From positions 62,001-126,000 of the forward strand of contig JACIXC010000008.1 of assembly GCA_014360655.1 (NCBI GenBank): DNA of 64,000 bases. Reading direction: 5' to 3'. The position numbers and the translations under genes are program-made. Origin of the DNA: Actinomycetota bacterium (lineage in GTDB: Bacteria > Actinomycetota > Geothermincolia > Geothermincolales > RBG-13-55-18). Positions 43,154 through 51,667 of this stretch are shown piece by piece. How positions within the stretch are numbered: position 1 is the first letter of the stretch; the number at the start of each line of letters is the position of its first letter. Below the pieces are notes generated by a model. The model was not told the origin of the DNA. It was given only the letters and a program-made list of their open reading frames with translations, and did not search any database.

Positions 43154-43267
43154 GGGAGCCCTGGCGGGAGTCGCAGGGATCGCGATGACGCGGATGGAGC
43201 TGATATTCACGCGTGGTCAGGCCATTAAGGGAACCCTGGCGGGAGTCGCGGGGATCGCGATGACGCG
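43154..43267 (+). repeat. 39-bp direct repeat
   Basis: Two copies (43154-43192 and 43229-43267) differ at two positions; both contain CCCTGGCGGGAGTCGC and GGATCGCGATGACGCG. They are 75 bases apart in non-coding DNA. Confidence 0.85.
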
Positions 43268-43598
43268 TAGGAGTTGCGGCGACCCGACCCCCTCGTGTTA
43301 GAATCTTCCCGTCCGGAAACGAAAAAGGGGGGCATCATCAGCTGACGGGAAACGCCGGAAAGCGCCGGGCAATTCCAGAAGTAGCCGCAAAAAATCGGTA
43401 AGCACCGGGGCGGTAAGCACCGGGGGGCACCGGGAAATGCCGGGAGGCATGGGGGGAAGAAAGGGACACGGGGAAGCATCAAGAAACACAGGGAACAACG
43501 CCTCCGCGATCTCCCGTGGCGGCCGTGCGAAATGAGACACCTCCCCCACCACGAGGCTTTCATCGCACCCGCGACGCGTCTGCGAGGGGCACCGGGAA

Positions 43599-45011
43599 AT
43601 GCGTAGGGTGGTCAGGCTCGAGCAACGAAGGCGCCTGAGGGAACGCCGGGTAGAGTTTATCCTGCTCACCCTCATACTCATAGCCCTCTTCTTCCTGCTC
43701 TTCATCTTCCTCTCCATGCACCGGGAGGGAGGAATGGAGGCCCAGACCCGGGCGCAGGCCATCCTCCCCCTCCGGATAGGGGTCGATGGTGACCTGGCGG
43801 GCGAGATCACCCCCCTCGTCCAGCGCTTCCAGGACGCTCGCGCCGACGATCCCGTGGAGGTGGTAGAGGACGGCGGCTCCGTCGTCATCACCAGGGTCCC
43901 CTTCTTCGTCTTCAAGGGATACCGGCGGGAGATCCTCTCCGTCCCCGCCCTCAGGCTGTGGGCGGGTGACCGGGAGAGGATACTGCGGCAGGCGAGGAGC
44001 ATCTGGCTATGCGGCGATGAGGACGGCGGGAGGACGGAGGAGCTGGCCGACTTCCTCGCACGGGAGCTCGCAGCGCTCCACCCCGAGATCACCCTCAACG
44101 CAGTGGGGGACATCATCCCTGGCAGGAAGGTGGCCATGAAGATGGCCCAGAACGGCGTCCTCTACCCCTTCCGGGAGGTGGCGCCCCACGTCAACGGCGC
44201 CGACATCGTCTACGCCGACCTCGAATGCCCCCTCTCCGACCGTTACCCGCCGCCCTACCAGGGTGTCGATTTCATCGCCCCCAGCGGGACCATCGAGGGG
44301 CTCAAGCTGTGCGGCATCGACATCGTCTCCCTGGCCAACAACCACAGCACCAACTTCGGGACCGCTGCCTTCACCGACACCCTGCAGCTGCTGCAGGCCA
44401 ACGGCATCGCCTACGTGGGGGGAGGCTACAATGCGGACGAGGCATACCGGCGCGCCGTCATGGACGTCAAGGGCACCAGGATATCCTTCCTCGATTACAA
44501 CTCCATCCTGGGGAGCATCAACGCCACGCCGAGCCGTCCGGGCGTGGCATGGATAGACATGCAGCCTTTCGCCGCGGATGACCCGGAGGATGTCGCCATG
44601 GTGCAGGCCGCCATCCGCGATGCCAAACGGGACTCGGACTTCGTGATCGCGAGTTTCCACTGGAGCGAGGAGTACAAGAAGATCCCCTCGCCCTCGCAGA
44701 AGAAGGTGGCGCACGCCGCCTGCGATGCCGGCGCGGACATGGTCATCGGCACCCATCCCCACTGCATACAATCCCTCGAATGGTACGGGGACAGCCTCAT
44801 AGCCTACAGCCTGGGGAACTTCGTCTTCGACCAGATGTGGGCGGACTACACGCGCCAGGGCATCATCCTGCGCTGCAGTCTGGTGGGCGGCGAGCTGGTG
44901 GACGTGGAAGTGGTCCCTTACCTGATCTGCGACTACTGCCGCCCGGTGGTCCTGGACCCGGCGAACGGCAGGCGCATCCTCGACGAACTCCTTGCCATCT
45001 CGGATCTATAG
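43599..45011 (+). CDS. CapA/PgsA-family protein (poly-gamma-glutamate-synthesis-like)
   Basis: 470 residues. One N-terminal membrane segment (about residues 19-38) anchors an extracytoplasmic domain. From about residue 165 a CapA metallophosphatase-like fold is clear: LNAVGDIIPGRKVAMKM, DIVYADLECPLSDR, VSLANNHSTNFGT, FASFHWSEEY-type strand (FVIASFHWSEEY) and GTHPHCIQSLEWY with YSLGNFVFDQ. CapA proteins take part in poly-gamma-glutamate or capsule export. No capBC genes are nearby, so this is probably a stand-alone surface protein. Its ATG has GAGGGG about nine bases upstream. Confidence 0.85.
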   Translation: MRRVVRLEQRRRLRERRVEFILLTLILIALFFLLFIFLSMHREGGMEAQTRAQAILPLRIGVDGDLAGEITPLVQRFQDARADDPVEVVEDGGSVVITRVPFFVFKGYRREILSVPALRLWAGDRERILRQARSIWLCGDEDGGRTEELADFLARELAALHPEITLNAVGDIIPGRKVAMKMAQNGVLYPFREVAPHVNGADIVYADLECPLSDRYPPPYQGVDFIAPSGTIEGLKLCGIDIVSLANNHSTNFGTAAFTDTLQLLQANGIAYVGGGYNADEAYRRAVMDVKGTRISFLDYNSILGSINATPSRPGVAWIDMQPFAADDPEDVAMVQAAIRDAKRDSDFVIASFHWSEEYKKIPSPSQKKVAHAACDAGADMVIGTHPHCIQSLEWYGDSLIAYSLGNFVFDQMWADYTRQGIILRCSLVGGELVDVEVVPYLICDYCRPVVLDPANGRRILDELLAISDL

Positions 45012-45314
45012 TCGTTCTCCTCGTGCATCGAAGCTCTTCCCGGGGCGGGGGAGGGCTTCCGCAGAGCGTACCCACCGGGACCGCTTCCACGGGCACCTCC
45101 CCTCGTCGAGGCGGGATGCCCGGCATTGAGCCGGGCCGCGGGAAAGGATGCCTGGCCCCGGGTCAATGGCGCGGGAGAACGATCTCAAACTGGCAGCGTA
45201 CAGTGTCTAAAGCGATGTCTGGTTTGTGACGAGATTATATTTGAAATCCGTGGCGACTTCACCGGCGGGAGTCCGCCGTCGGGAGGATAACGTTCTTCAA
45301 CGGGAGGCAAGAGA
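45012..45314. other. intergenic region, nothing recognised
   Basis: About 300 bases between two plus-strand genes; no gene, clear terminator or repeat seen. Confidence 0.35.
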
Positions 45315-45755
45315 ATGGAACCATATGAGCCCTACCAGCAAGGAAACCCTTCATCCCAAGGCCCGAGAGCCAGCTTCTTCACGCGCAAGCTGGCCTCTAA
45401 GCTGCGGCAGAAGGGGATAGACATGCCGCCTTCCGTTGCCGCCTTCCTCGACACCCCCCTGTGCTGCCTGGATGAAAAGCAGGTCGCCTACTTCGAGGGG
45501 AAATTCCGCCCCCTCATCCCGCGGCTCATCGCCGTCCTCGAGGAGGTCTACGAGGAGCTGGGGGCCGACCGCGAGGGTTGGGAGGACATGCTCACCTACA
45601 ACGTCAGGCGGGAGACCCCCATCGGCATCTGCGCGAGGGCGGTGCTGGTTAAGAAGGAGCGCGAGGCGGAGGATATCCTCACGCAGGACCTGCGGGCGGC
45701 CCAGAGGACGGTGCGCATCGAGAGGCCTCTCTGCTTCAGCGAGCCCCCTTCCTGA
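45315..45755 (+). CDS. hypothetical protein
   Basis: 146 residues, ATG preceded by GGGAGG. The N-terminal 20 residues are Pro/Gln/Ser-rich; the rest is mostly helical with no signal peptide or membrane segment. Notable segments are KLASKLRQKGIDMPPSVAAF, CCLDEKQVAYFEGKFRPLIP and YNVRRETPIGICARAVLVKK. I recognise no family. Regular codon use and a proper ribosome site support a real gene. It stands alone. Confidence 0.6.
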   Translation: MEPYEPYQQGNPSSQGPRASFFTRKLASKLRQKGIDMPPSVAAFLDTPLCCLDEKQVAYFEGKFRPLIPRLIAVLEEVYEELGADREGWEDMLTYNVRRETPIGICARAVLVKKEREAEDILTQDLRAAQRTVRIERPLCFSEPPS

Positions 45756-45852
45756 GCGGGCCCCCTCCACCACGCCGGGCGACGCCGGCGAACCGGGCGG
45801 GCCTTCCACTCGCCGTCCCTCGACAGGCTTTTCCCCTGAGAGGTTCACGGGC

Positions 45853-45884
45853 TAGAACCAGGTAAGAACCAGGCAAGAACCAGG
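45853..45884 (+). repeat. 11-bp tandem repeat, three copies
   Basis: TAGAACCAGG, TAAGAACCAGG and CAAGAACCAGG follow one another directly. The period equals that of the unrelated repeat at 8818-8860. Confidence 0.85.
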
Positions 45885-46120
45885 CACAGATAAATATTGC
45901 CACGTGCTGCGGGGAACGGACGCCAGGACGAGGTCCCCTTGCCCGTGCCGGCATGGAAGAGGGCCCGCTGCACCGATGAGAGCCGATCCGGTATCGATGT
46001 CGACTGCGCGTTCGCCTTCCACGTGATGGCAGGAGAGAGGGCCCACTACACCCCTCTTACCTGCGCGGTTTCATGGACATGGCGGGCCCCGCCCGCCTTT
46101 GCGCTGCATGCCGTTTGTTA

Positions 46121-46126
46121 TAGAAT
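46121..46126 (+). promoter_or_regulatory. -10 box of the phosphatidyltransferase gene, probably leaderless
   Basis: TAGAAT (TANNNT type) ends seven bases before the ATG at 46134, and there is no Shine-Dalgarno sequence, so the transcript should start at the start codon. Confidence 0.6.
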
Positions 46127-46133
46127 TGACCTC

Positions 46134-46679
46134 ATGAAAGAGGAGAACGCCAGGGGTTGGGCGCTCGAGAACGCCAAGGTCATCGCGGATCTCATGACCG
46201 GCGTGCGCTTTTTTCTCTCCCTGCTCATCGTCATCTGCGCCCTCTTCGCCGAGCCCTCGCTGCTCCCCCTGGTCGTCTGCCTCACCCTGCTGGGCTGGAC
46301 CACCGACGTCATCGACGGGAAGATGGCCCGCATGGACCCCTACGGCCGCAGGACATGGATCGGGGACAGGGATTTCGCCGTCGACATGGTCTTGATCTAC
46401 AGCGGCCTGCTTTACTTCATCACCGCAGGCTTCGTCCCCTTCTGGCCCTTCCTCTTCTACATGGCCTTCGCCGCCGCCACGGCCATCGTCTGGACCAAGA
46501 AGTCGGTGATGATGGCCGTCGCCGCCCCCATCGCCGCCATGCCCATCGTCTTCTCCTTCCTGCACGCGAGGCTGTGGGGATGGGTCTTCCTGGGGTGGAT
46601 CGCGCTTGCCCTGCTCTGCAACTGGAAGCGCTTCGTGCGGGAGATCGGGGAGTTCATCGAGGATGTCGAGAAAGGATGA
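46134..46679 (+). CDS. CDP-alcohol phosphatidyltransferase family protein
   Basis: A 181-residue membrane protein. The catalytic signature of CDP-alcohol phosphotransferases is present in slightly variant form: DVIDGKMAR followed by GDRDFAVD, supplying the four metal-binding aspartates. About five hydrophobic segments fit a membrane enzyme that joins a CDP-activated lipid or alcohol to an alcohol acceptor. The substrate cannot be told from sequence. The ATG lies seven bases after a -10 box without a ribosome site. The following GAF-ANTAR gene overlaps its end by 17 bases. Confidence 0.82.
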   Translation: MKEENARGWALENAKVIADLMTGVRFFLSLLIVICALFAEPSLLPLVVCLTLLGWTTDVIDGKMARMDPYGRRTWIGDRDFAVDMVLIYSGLLYFITAGFVPFWPFLFYMAFAAATAIVWTKKSVMMAVAAPIAAMPIVFSFLHARLWGWVFLGWIALALLCNWKRFVREIGEFIEDVEKG

Positions 46680-47427
46680 AGGCCGGGTTTCCGGAAGCAC
46701 CTCCCTGGGGGCCCCAAAAGGCGACCTGACCCCGGACGATCACCTGAAAAGGCAGATCGAGGCCCTGCAGGAAGTAAGCCGGGCCATCGTCTCCGACCTC
46801 TACCTCGAGGACATCCTCAAGCTCATCGTCATGGTCACCGCCGAGGTCATGGATTCCAACATCTGCTCCCTCCTCCTGCTCAACGAGAAGGAGGGGACCC
46901 TGGAGATCCGCGCCACGCAGTCGGTGAGCGATGATTACCTGAACAAGCCGCCAATCCGGCTGGGGGAGGGGATCGCGGGCATGGTGGCCGCCGAGAACAG
47001 GCCCATGCAAGTTCGCGATGTAAAGACGGAACCACTTTACGCCAGCAAGAGCGTGGCCGAGAAGGAGGGTCTGTGCTCGCTCCTCTGCGTGCCCATGTGC
47101 GTGAAGGGGAGGGTGATCGGGGTGCTCAATTGCTACACCTCTCAGCCGCGCGAGTTCACCCCCCAGGACGTCAGCCTGCTCACCGCGGTGGCCAACCAGG
47201 CGGCGGTGGCCATAGAGAACACGGAGCTCCTGGTGAAGACGCGCATCATCCAGGAGGAGCTGGAGACCCGCAAGCTGGTGGAGCGGGCCAAGGACCTCCT
47301 GGCGCGCAACCTGGGCGTCAGCGGGGAGGAGGCCTACCGCCGCATGCAGCGCAAGTCCATGAACACCCGCAAGTCCATGCGCGAGATCGCCGAGGCCGTC
47401 ATCCTGGCGGACGTCGGCGAGGACTGA
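46663..47427 (+). CDS. GAF-ANTAR transcription antitermination regulator
   Basis: 254 residues. A GAF sensor domain spans about residues 30-185 (YLEDILKLIVMVTAEVMDSN, IRLGEGIAGMVAAENRPM, LLCVPMCVKGRVIGVLNCY). A linking helix leads to a C-terminal ANTAR domain (ELETRKLVERAKDLLARNLG, GEEAYRRMQRKSMNTRKSMR). ANTAR dimers bind paired RNA hairpins and prevent premature transcription termination. The ligand and RNA targets are unknown. The start overlaps the phosphatidyltransferase gene, so both are translated from one mRNA; a strong terminator follows. Confidence 0.88.
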   Translation: MSRKDEGRVSGSTSLGAPKGDLTPDDHLKRQIEALQEVSRAIVSDLYLEDILKLIVMVTAEVMDSNICSLLLLNEKEGTLEIRATQSVSDDYLNKPPIRLGEGIAGMVAAENRPMQVRDVKTEPLYASKSVAEKEGLCSLLCVPMCVKGRVIGVLNCYTSQPREFTPQDVSLLTAVANQAAVAIENTELLVKTRIIQEELETRKLVERAKDLLARNLGVSGEEAYRRMQRKSMNTRKSMREIAEAVILADVGED

Positions 47428-47492
47428 CCCCGGCAACGGGCCAGCACCGGGCGGTAACGCGGGGACGGAGGCCTTTTTGGCTTGCCAAAACA

Positions 47493-47520
47493 AAAGACCG
47501 CCGGTCAAACGGCGGTCTTT
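47493..47520. terminator. bidirectional terminator
   Basis: A perfect stem AAAGACCGCCG / CGGCGGTCTTT with a six-base loop. Because its arms begin with A-runs and end with T-runs it serves both the GAF-ANTAR gene and the convergent glutamate-synthase-like operon. Confidence 0.9.
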
Positions 47521-47566
47521 CCTCTTCCGAACAGGAGTTGGAGTGGCCCGTTTGAGGGCCGACCCG

Positions 47567-49147
47567 TTACCCCTTGATTATCTTCCAGGCCTCCTCCTTG
47601 TCCGCCTCCATGATGTAGGGGATGCCGGAGATCTCCGCCGCTTCACGGGTCAGCGCCGCCAGGTCGTCCCTGGTGATGTACTCCAGGGCGAACTTGCGCG
47701 CCCCGCACATGAGCTGCGACAGGCCCTGGGCGAGCCGCTGGAAGTAGGTATAGACACCGATGGCCCCGGCGGGTAGTTTCTCGAAATCCTTGCCCAGGCG
47801 CTCCTTGAGCATCACCCCGGAGTAGAAGACCTCCTCCATGGTGTTTCCGTACCTCTCGATATACACCGGCAGGTCGCCTTCCTTTACCCGGGCGCCCACC
47901 GTCTTTCCCACCATTGCGGCACAAAGCGGCCCCCGGGCCATACCTATGGCCTTCACGTAGGGGGCCCCCAGCGCTAGGCCCTTGAAGAGCTGGTCCTCGA
48001 GGACGAAGCCACCGGCGAAAGCGACCGAGGGGACGTACTTGCCCTGCTTGGCCAGGTAATCCACGTACTGGTAAGTCAGGCAGCATAGTTCCACGGTGGG
48101 GATGCCCCACTCGTTCATCATCCTCCACGGGCTCATCCCCGTTCCACCCCCCGCGCCGTCCACGGTCAGGAGGTCTATCCTGTTGTCGGAGGCGTATTTC
48201 ACGGCGCGCGCGAGGTCCACCGGCCGGTAGGCCCCCGTCTTCAGGAAAACCCGCTTTGCGCCCATCTCGCGCAGCTCCTTTACGCTCTGGGCGAACCCTT
48301 CCTCCGTGACCATGCCCAGGCGGGAGTGCCTCTCGAATTCCCGAACCCCTCCCGCGCGGAAGGCTTCCTCCACCTGGGGATCGTCAGGGTCCGGAAGGAC
48401 GATATACCCTTTCTGCTTCATGGAACGCGCTTTTTCGATGGTATTCAGCTTGACCTCGCCGCCGATGTCCTTGGCGCCCTGGCCCCATTTGAGTTCCACG
48501 GTCTGGACACCGAGCTTGGTCAACACGTATTCCGGGACCCCGAGCTTGGTGTCCTCCACGTTGAACTGCACCACGACATCCCCGTATCCGTCGAGCTGCC
48601 AGTCCCGGTAGGACTTGATGCGAAACTCCATGTCCGGCGACCTGACGACCTTGCCGTTCTTTATCTCCGCCTCGTCATCCATGCCGCAGACGTTCTCTCC
48701 CACCGTGAGCACGCACCCGGAAATGGCCGCGCCTCCCGCCAGGCCTTCCCAGTTTCTCTTGGCCACGTTGGTTGAACCCAGGCCCGGGATCACGATGGGG
48801 AGCTTAAGCGTTAGCGGGTTCCGGTCGCCGATGACCGTTTCCAGGTTCACGTTGGTGAAGATGGCATGCTCGCTGTCCGCGGGCACGCCGTGGGCTCCCG
48901 CCGCGGTCCCCATGATACTGAAATGCGACAAGTCGATGGGGTAGTCCTTCTCGGAGGCAGCGGTCATGATGCCGAAGGGTTGAGGGTAGATCAGCTCCGG
49001 CCCCCGGTAGGCCGACTTCCCTATCTCGCACATACCGATGCATCCCTCCACGCAGGTGGCGCACATGCCGCTGAAGGGGCTGACGCTGTCGGGCGTGCGG
49101 TTCTTGGACAGGGTCGCCGCGGAACGGTTGTACTTGGTCATGGTCAT
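47567..49147 (-). CDS. FMN-binding glutamate-synthase-like protein (GltB central domain)
   Basis: 526 residues corresponding to the FMN/Fe-S glutamate synthase domain without the glutaminase domain, as in archaeal-type GltB. The barrel is seen in VVQFNVEDTKLGVPEYVL, ELKWGQGAKDIGGEVK, LTVDGAGGGTGMSPWRMMNE and VAFAGGFVLEDQLFKGLALG. The N-terminus adds a ferredoxin-like cysteine set (Cys29, 32, 36, 40: CATCVEGCIGMC). It is the last gene of the NuoE-NuoF-NuoG-like operon, suggesting that its electrons come from NAD(P)H through those subunits. Whether it makes glutamate is uncertain, since no glutaminase subunit is present. AAGGAGG precedes the ATG. Confidence 0.85.
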   Translation of the reverse strand: MTMTKYNRSAATLSKNRTPDSVSPFSGMCATCVEGCIGMCEIGKSAYRGPELIYPQPFGIMTAASEKDYPIDLSHFSIMGTAAGAHGVPADSEHAIFTNVNLETVIGDRNPLTLKLPIVIPGLGSTNVAKRNWEGLAGGAAISGCVLTVGENVCGMDDEAEIKNGKVVRSPDMEFRIKSYRDWQLDGYGDVVVQFNVEDTKLGVPEYVLTKLGVQTVELKWGQGAKDIGGEVKLNTIEKARSMKQKGYIVLPDPDDPQVEEAFRAGGVREFERHSRLGMVTEEGFAQSVKELREMGAKRVFLKTGAYRPVDLARAVKYASDNRIDLLTVDGAGGGTGMSPWRMMNEWGIPTVELCCLTYQYVDYLAKQGKYVPSVAFAGGFVLEDQLFKGLALGAPYVKAIGMARGPLCAAMVGKTVGARVKEGDLPVYIERYGNTMEEVFYSGVMLKERLGKDFEKLPAGAIGVYTYFQRLAQGLSQLMCGARKFALEYITRDDLAALTREAAEISGIPYIMEADKEEAWKIIKG

Positions 49148-49170
49148 GGCTCGGATTCCTCCTTCACGAT

Positions 49171-49794
49171 CTATTCCTTGCAGGGAAAAGCTTCCAACTG
49201 GACGCTATCCAGGCATGCATTGCACAGCTGTCCGGGCTGCAGCGGTCCCGGGCAGGGGAGTTCGCATACCGGGCAGACGTAAAGGCACGCGCCGCATTCC
49301 CGGCACACCTCCGACCTGGCATGGAAGGGCATGGCCACCTCGCGCCCCACGCCGCGGTCGGCGAAGCCGATGGCCCCCGCCTGCATCTGCTCCCTGCACA
49401 TGCGCACGCATAGCCCGCAGAGGATACAGCCGCGGTCCTCGGGCCGGAAGCGGATCTTCGTCACGCCGTACTTGCTGGCCAGGCACTGCAGGGTGCGCGA
49501 ATTGGGGCAGGAGGCCAGCAGCAGCTCAATGATAACCTTGCGTGCCCTGCGCACCCTTTCCGAGTTGGTGCGCACCTCGATGCCTTCCTGGACGGGATAG
49601 GAACAGGAAGCCGTGAGGCGGGACCTGCCGCCACGGATGATCTCCACGATGCACACGCGGCAGGCGCTGTAAGGGGAGAGGCCCTCCACGTGACAAAGGG
49701 TCGGTATCTCCACGCCGTAATACCTTGCCGCTTCCAGGACCGTCCAGCTCTCTTCCGCTTCCACCGACTGGCCGTCGATGATCAACTTCACCAT
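49171..49794 (-). CDS. short NuoG/HndD-like iron-sulfur subunit
   Basis: 207 residues matching only the N-terminal iron-sulfur part of NuoG or of the NADP-reducing hydrogenase subunit HndD. The 2Fe-2S plant-type ferredoxin domain uses Cys34, 45, 48 and 64. A degenerate middle cluster site (Cys96, Cys104) is followed by two ferredoxin clusters (Cys123/126/129/133 and Cys164/167/170/174) and further cysteines to Cys205. There is no molybdopterin or hydrogenase domain, so it is an electron conduit. It lies four bases after the NuoF-like gene and 23 before the glutamate-synthase-like gene. Confidence 0.85.
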   Translation of the reverse strand: MVKLIIDGQSVEAEESWTVLEAARYYGVEIPTLCHVEGLSPYSACRVCIVEIIRGGRSRLTASCSYPVQEGIEVRTNSERVRRARKVIIELLLASCPNSRTLQCLASKYGVTKIRFRPEDRGCILCGLCVRMCREQMQAGAIGFADRGVGREVAMPFHARSEVCRECGACLYVCPVCELPCPGPLQPGQLCNACLDSVQLEAFPCKE

Positions 49795-49798
49795 GGGA

Positions 49799-51667
49799 TC
49801 ACTTCCTTACCACCGCTCCGTACTCGCATACCTCGAAACAGATGCCGCATTTTTCGCATTTCTCCGGATCGACGAGGTGCGGCTCCTTCTTCTTGCCGCT
49901 TATGGCGCCCACGGGGCAAGATTTCCGGCAGCGCATGCAGCCGGTGCATTTCTCGGAGTCTATGGAAAAACTGATGAGAGCTTTGCAGACCCCGGCCCGG
50001 CACTTCCCGTCCCGGATATGCTCCACGTATTCCTCCTCGAAATAACGGATAGTGGAGAGTACCGGGTTGGCCGCCGTCTGTCCCAGGCCGCACAGGGACG
50101 TGTCCCGCATCACCTCCGCCAGCTCCTTGAGAAGCTCCAGCTGCTCCATGGTGCCGCGGCCCCCGGTTATGTCGTCCAGGATGAAGAGCATCTGCTTCAG
50201 CCCCTCGCGACAGGGGACGCATTTCCCGCAGGATTCACCGCTGAGGAAGTCCACGAAATAGCGGGCGATGTCCACCATGCAGGTGCTCTCGTCCATGACG
50301 ATCATGCCGCCCGACCCCATCATGGAGCCCACGTCGTACAGGCTGTCGAAATCGACGGGAGTGTCCAGGAGCTCCTCCGGGATGCAGCCCCCCGAGGGCC
50401 CACCCGTTTGTACCGCCTTGAATTTCCTGTCCCCGGGTATGCCCCCTCCGATCTCGTAGATGATCTCGCGCAGGGTGATGCCCATTGGCACCTCGACCAG
50501 GCCGGTGTTCCTGATCTTGCCCACCAAGGAGAATATCTTGGTGCCCTTGCTCTTCTCCGTACCTACGGCGGCGTATTTTTCGGCTCCCATGTTGATGATG
50601 AGGGGAACGTTGGCCCAGGTCTCCACGTTGTTAAGGTTGGTCGGCCTGTCGTACAGGCCCCTTACTGCGGTGTGTATGTGTTTCACCCGCGGTTCTCCCA
50701 GGCGCCCCTCGATGGAAGCCATGAGGGCGGTGGACTCGCCGCAGACGAAAGCGCCCCCGCCGATGCTCACGTTGACGTCGAAGCTGAAACCTGAGCCCAG
50801 GATGTTTTCGCCCAGGAAGCCCAGCTCACGCGCCTGCTCTATGGCCTGGTACAGGTTCATCACCGCTAGGGGATATTCGTGCCTGACGTACACGTATCCT
50901 TCGCTGGCCCCGATGGCGTAGGCGCCGATGGCCATCCCCTCCAGCACCATGTGGGGATTTCCTTCCAACAGGCTTCGGTCCATGTAGGCGCCCGGGTCAC
51001 CCTCGTCGGCGTTGCAAAGCACGTACTTGATACCATCACGGGCCACGGCGTCACGTGCCGCCTTCCATTTGCTGGCAGTGGGAAATCCGGCGCCGCCCCT
51101 TCCCCTCAGTCCGGCCTTTTCCACTTCGGCGACGATCTTCTCCGGGTCCATCTGGAAAAGGGCTTTCGCCAGGGCCGAGTAACCACCATGGGCGATGTAG
51201 TCCTCTATTCTGCAGGGATCCACCATCTCGTTCATCCCCAGCAGTTGCCGCTTCTGCTTGCTGTAGAAGGGGACCCTGGATTCGCGATCGATTGGTTCTC
51301 CGGAGATCGGTTCCCTGTAAGTGAGCTCGGTGATGACCTCCCCGCCCAGTACCGTCCTCTCGATTATTCCCTCCACGTGCTCGGGCGAGAGGTGTATGTA
51401 GAATATGTCCTGCGGTTTTATCACCATGAGCGGCCCCATTTCGCAGAACCCATGGCATCCCGTGAGTCTGAGTTCGACCTTTTCCGAGAGACCGTGCCTC
51501 TCCAGCGCTTCCCGCAACGCCTCGTACACGGCTCCGCACTCGTGCGCGCGGCACCCCGTGCCGCCGCATATGGTAATGGTCATGGAATATTTCTTTCGCC
51601 CCTCTATTACCCTCTGCCGGTATTCTTCCAGCTCGGACGGTGACGCTATTTTTGTGGTGCTGATCAT
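49799..51667 (-). CDS. nuoF: NuoF-like NAD(P)H dehydrogenase flavoprotein subunit
   Basis: 622 residues of the HndC/HydB type. An N-terminal thioredoxin-like 2Fe-2S domain (Cys39, 44, 71, 75) is followed by the NuoF core with the NADH and FMN sites (GLRGRGGAGFPTASKWK near residue 200, ADEGDPGAYMDR), the SLBB region, the N3 cluster (SCGKCVPCREG and a later Cys) and a C-terminal pair of ferredoxin clusters (CTGCMRCRKSC, CEKCGICFEVC). It should oxidise NAD(P)H and pass electrons to the neighbouring iron-sulfur subunit. Its ATG overlaps the NuoE-like stop by four bases. Confidence 0.93.
   Translation of the reverse strand: MISTTKIASPSELEEYRQRVIEGRKKYSMTITICGGTGCRAHECGAVYEALREALERHGLSEKVELRLTGCHGFCEMGPLMVIKPQDIFYIHLSPEHVEGIIERTVLGGEVITELTYREPISGEPIDRESRVPFYSKQKRQLLGMNEMVDPCRIEDYIAHGGYSALAKALFQMDPEKIVAEVEKAGLRGRGGAGFPTASKWKAARDAVARDGIKYVLCNADEGDPGAYMDRSLLEGNPHMVLEGMAIGAYAIGASEGYVYVRHEYPLAVMNLYQAIEQARELGFLGENILGSGFSFDVNVSIGGGAFVCGESTALMASIEGRLGEPRVKHIHTAVRGLYDRPTNLNNVETWANVPLIINMGAEKYAAVGTEKSKGTKIFSLVGKIRNTGLVEVPMGITLREIIYEIGGGIPGDRKFKAVQTGGPSGGCIPEELLDTPVDFDSLYDVGSMMGSGGMIVMDESTCMVDIARYFVDFLSGESCGKCVPCREGLKQMLFILDDITGGRGTMEQLELLKELAEVMRDTSLCGLGQTAANPVLSTIRYFEEEYVEHIRDGKCRAGVCKALISFSIDSEKCTGCMRCRKSCPVGAISGKKKEPHLVDPEKCEKCGICFEVCEYGAVVRK

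Larger units (their letters stand above)
42897..43598. other. long intergenic region with direct repeats
   Basis: Apart from the tRNA promoter and a 39-base direct repeat I see no gene. The part 43380-43460 is rich in short CACCGGGG and CCGGGA runs. Confidence 0.4.
45756..46133. other. intergenic region with short tandem repeat
   Basis: It holds the 11-base repeat at 45853-45884 and the -10 box of the next gene; otherwise nothing recognised. Confidence 0.4.
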
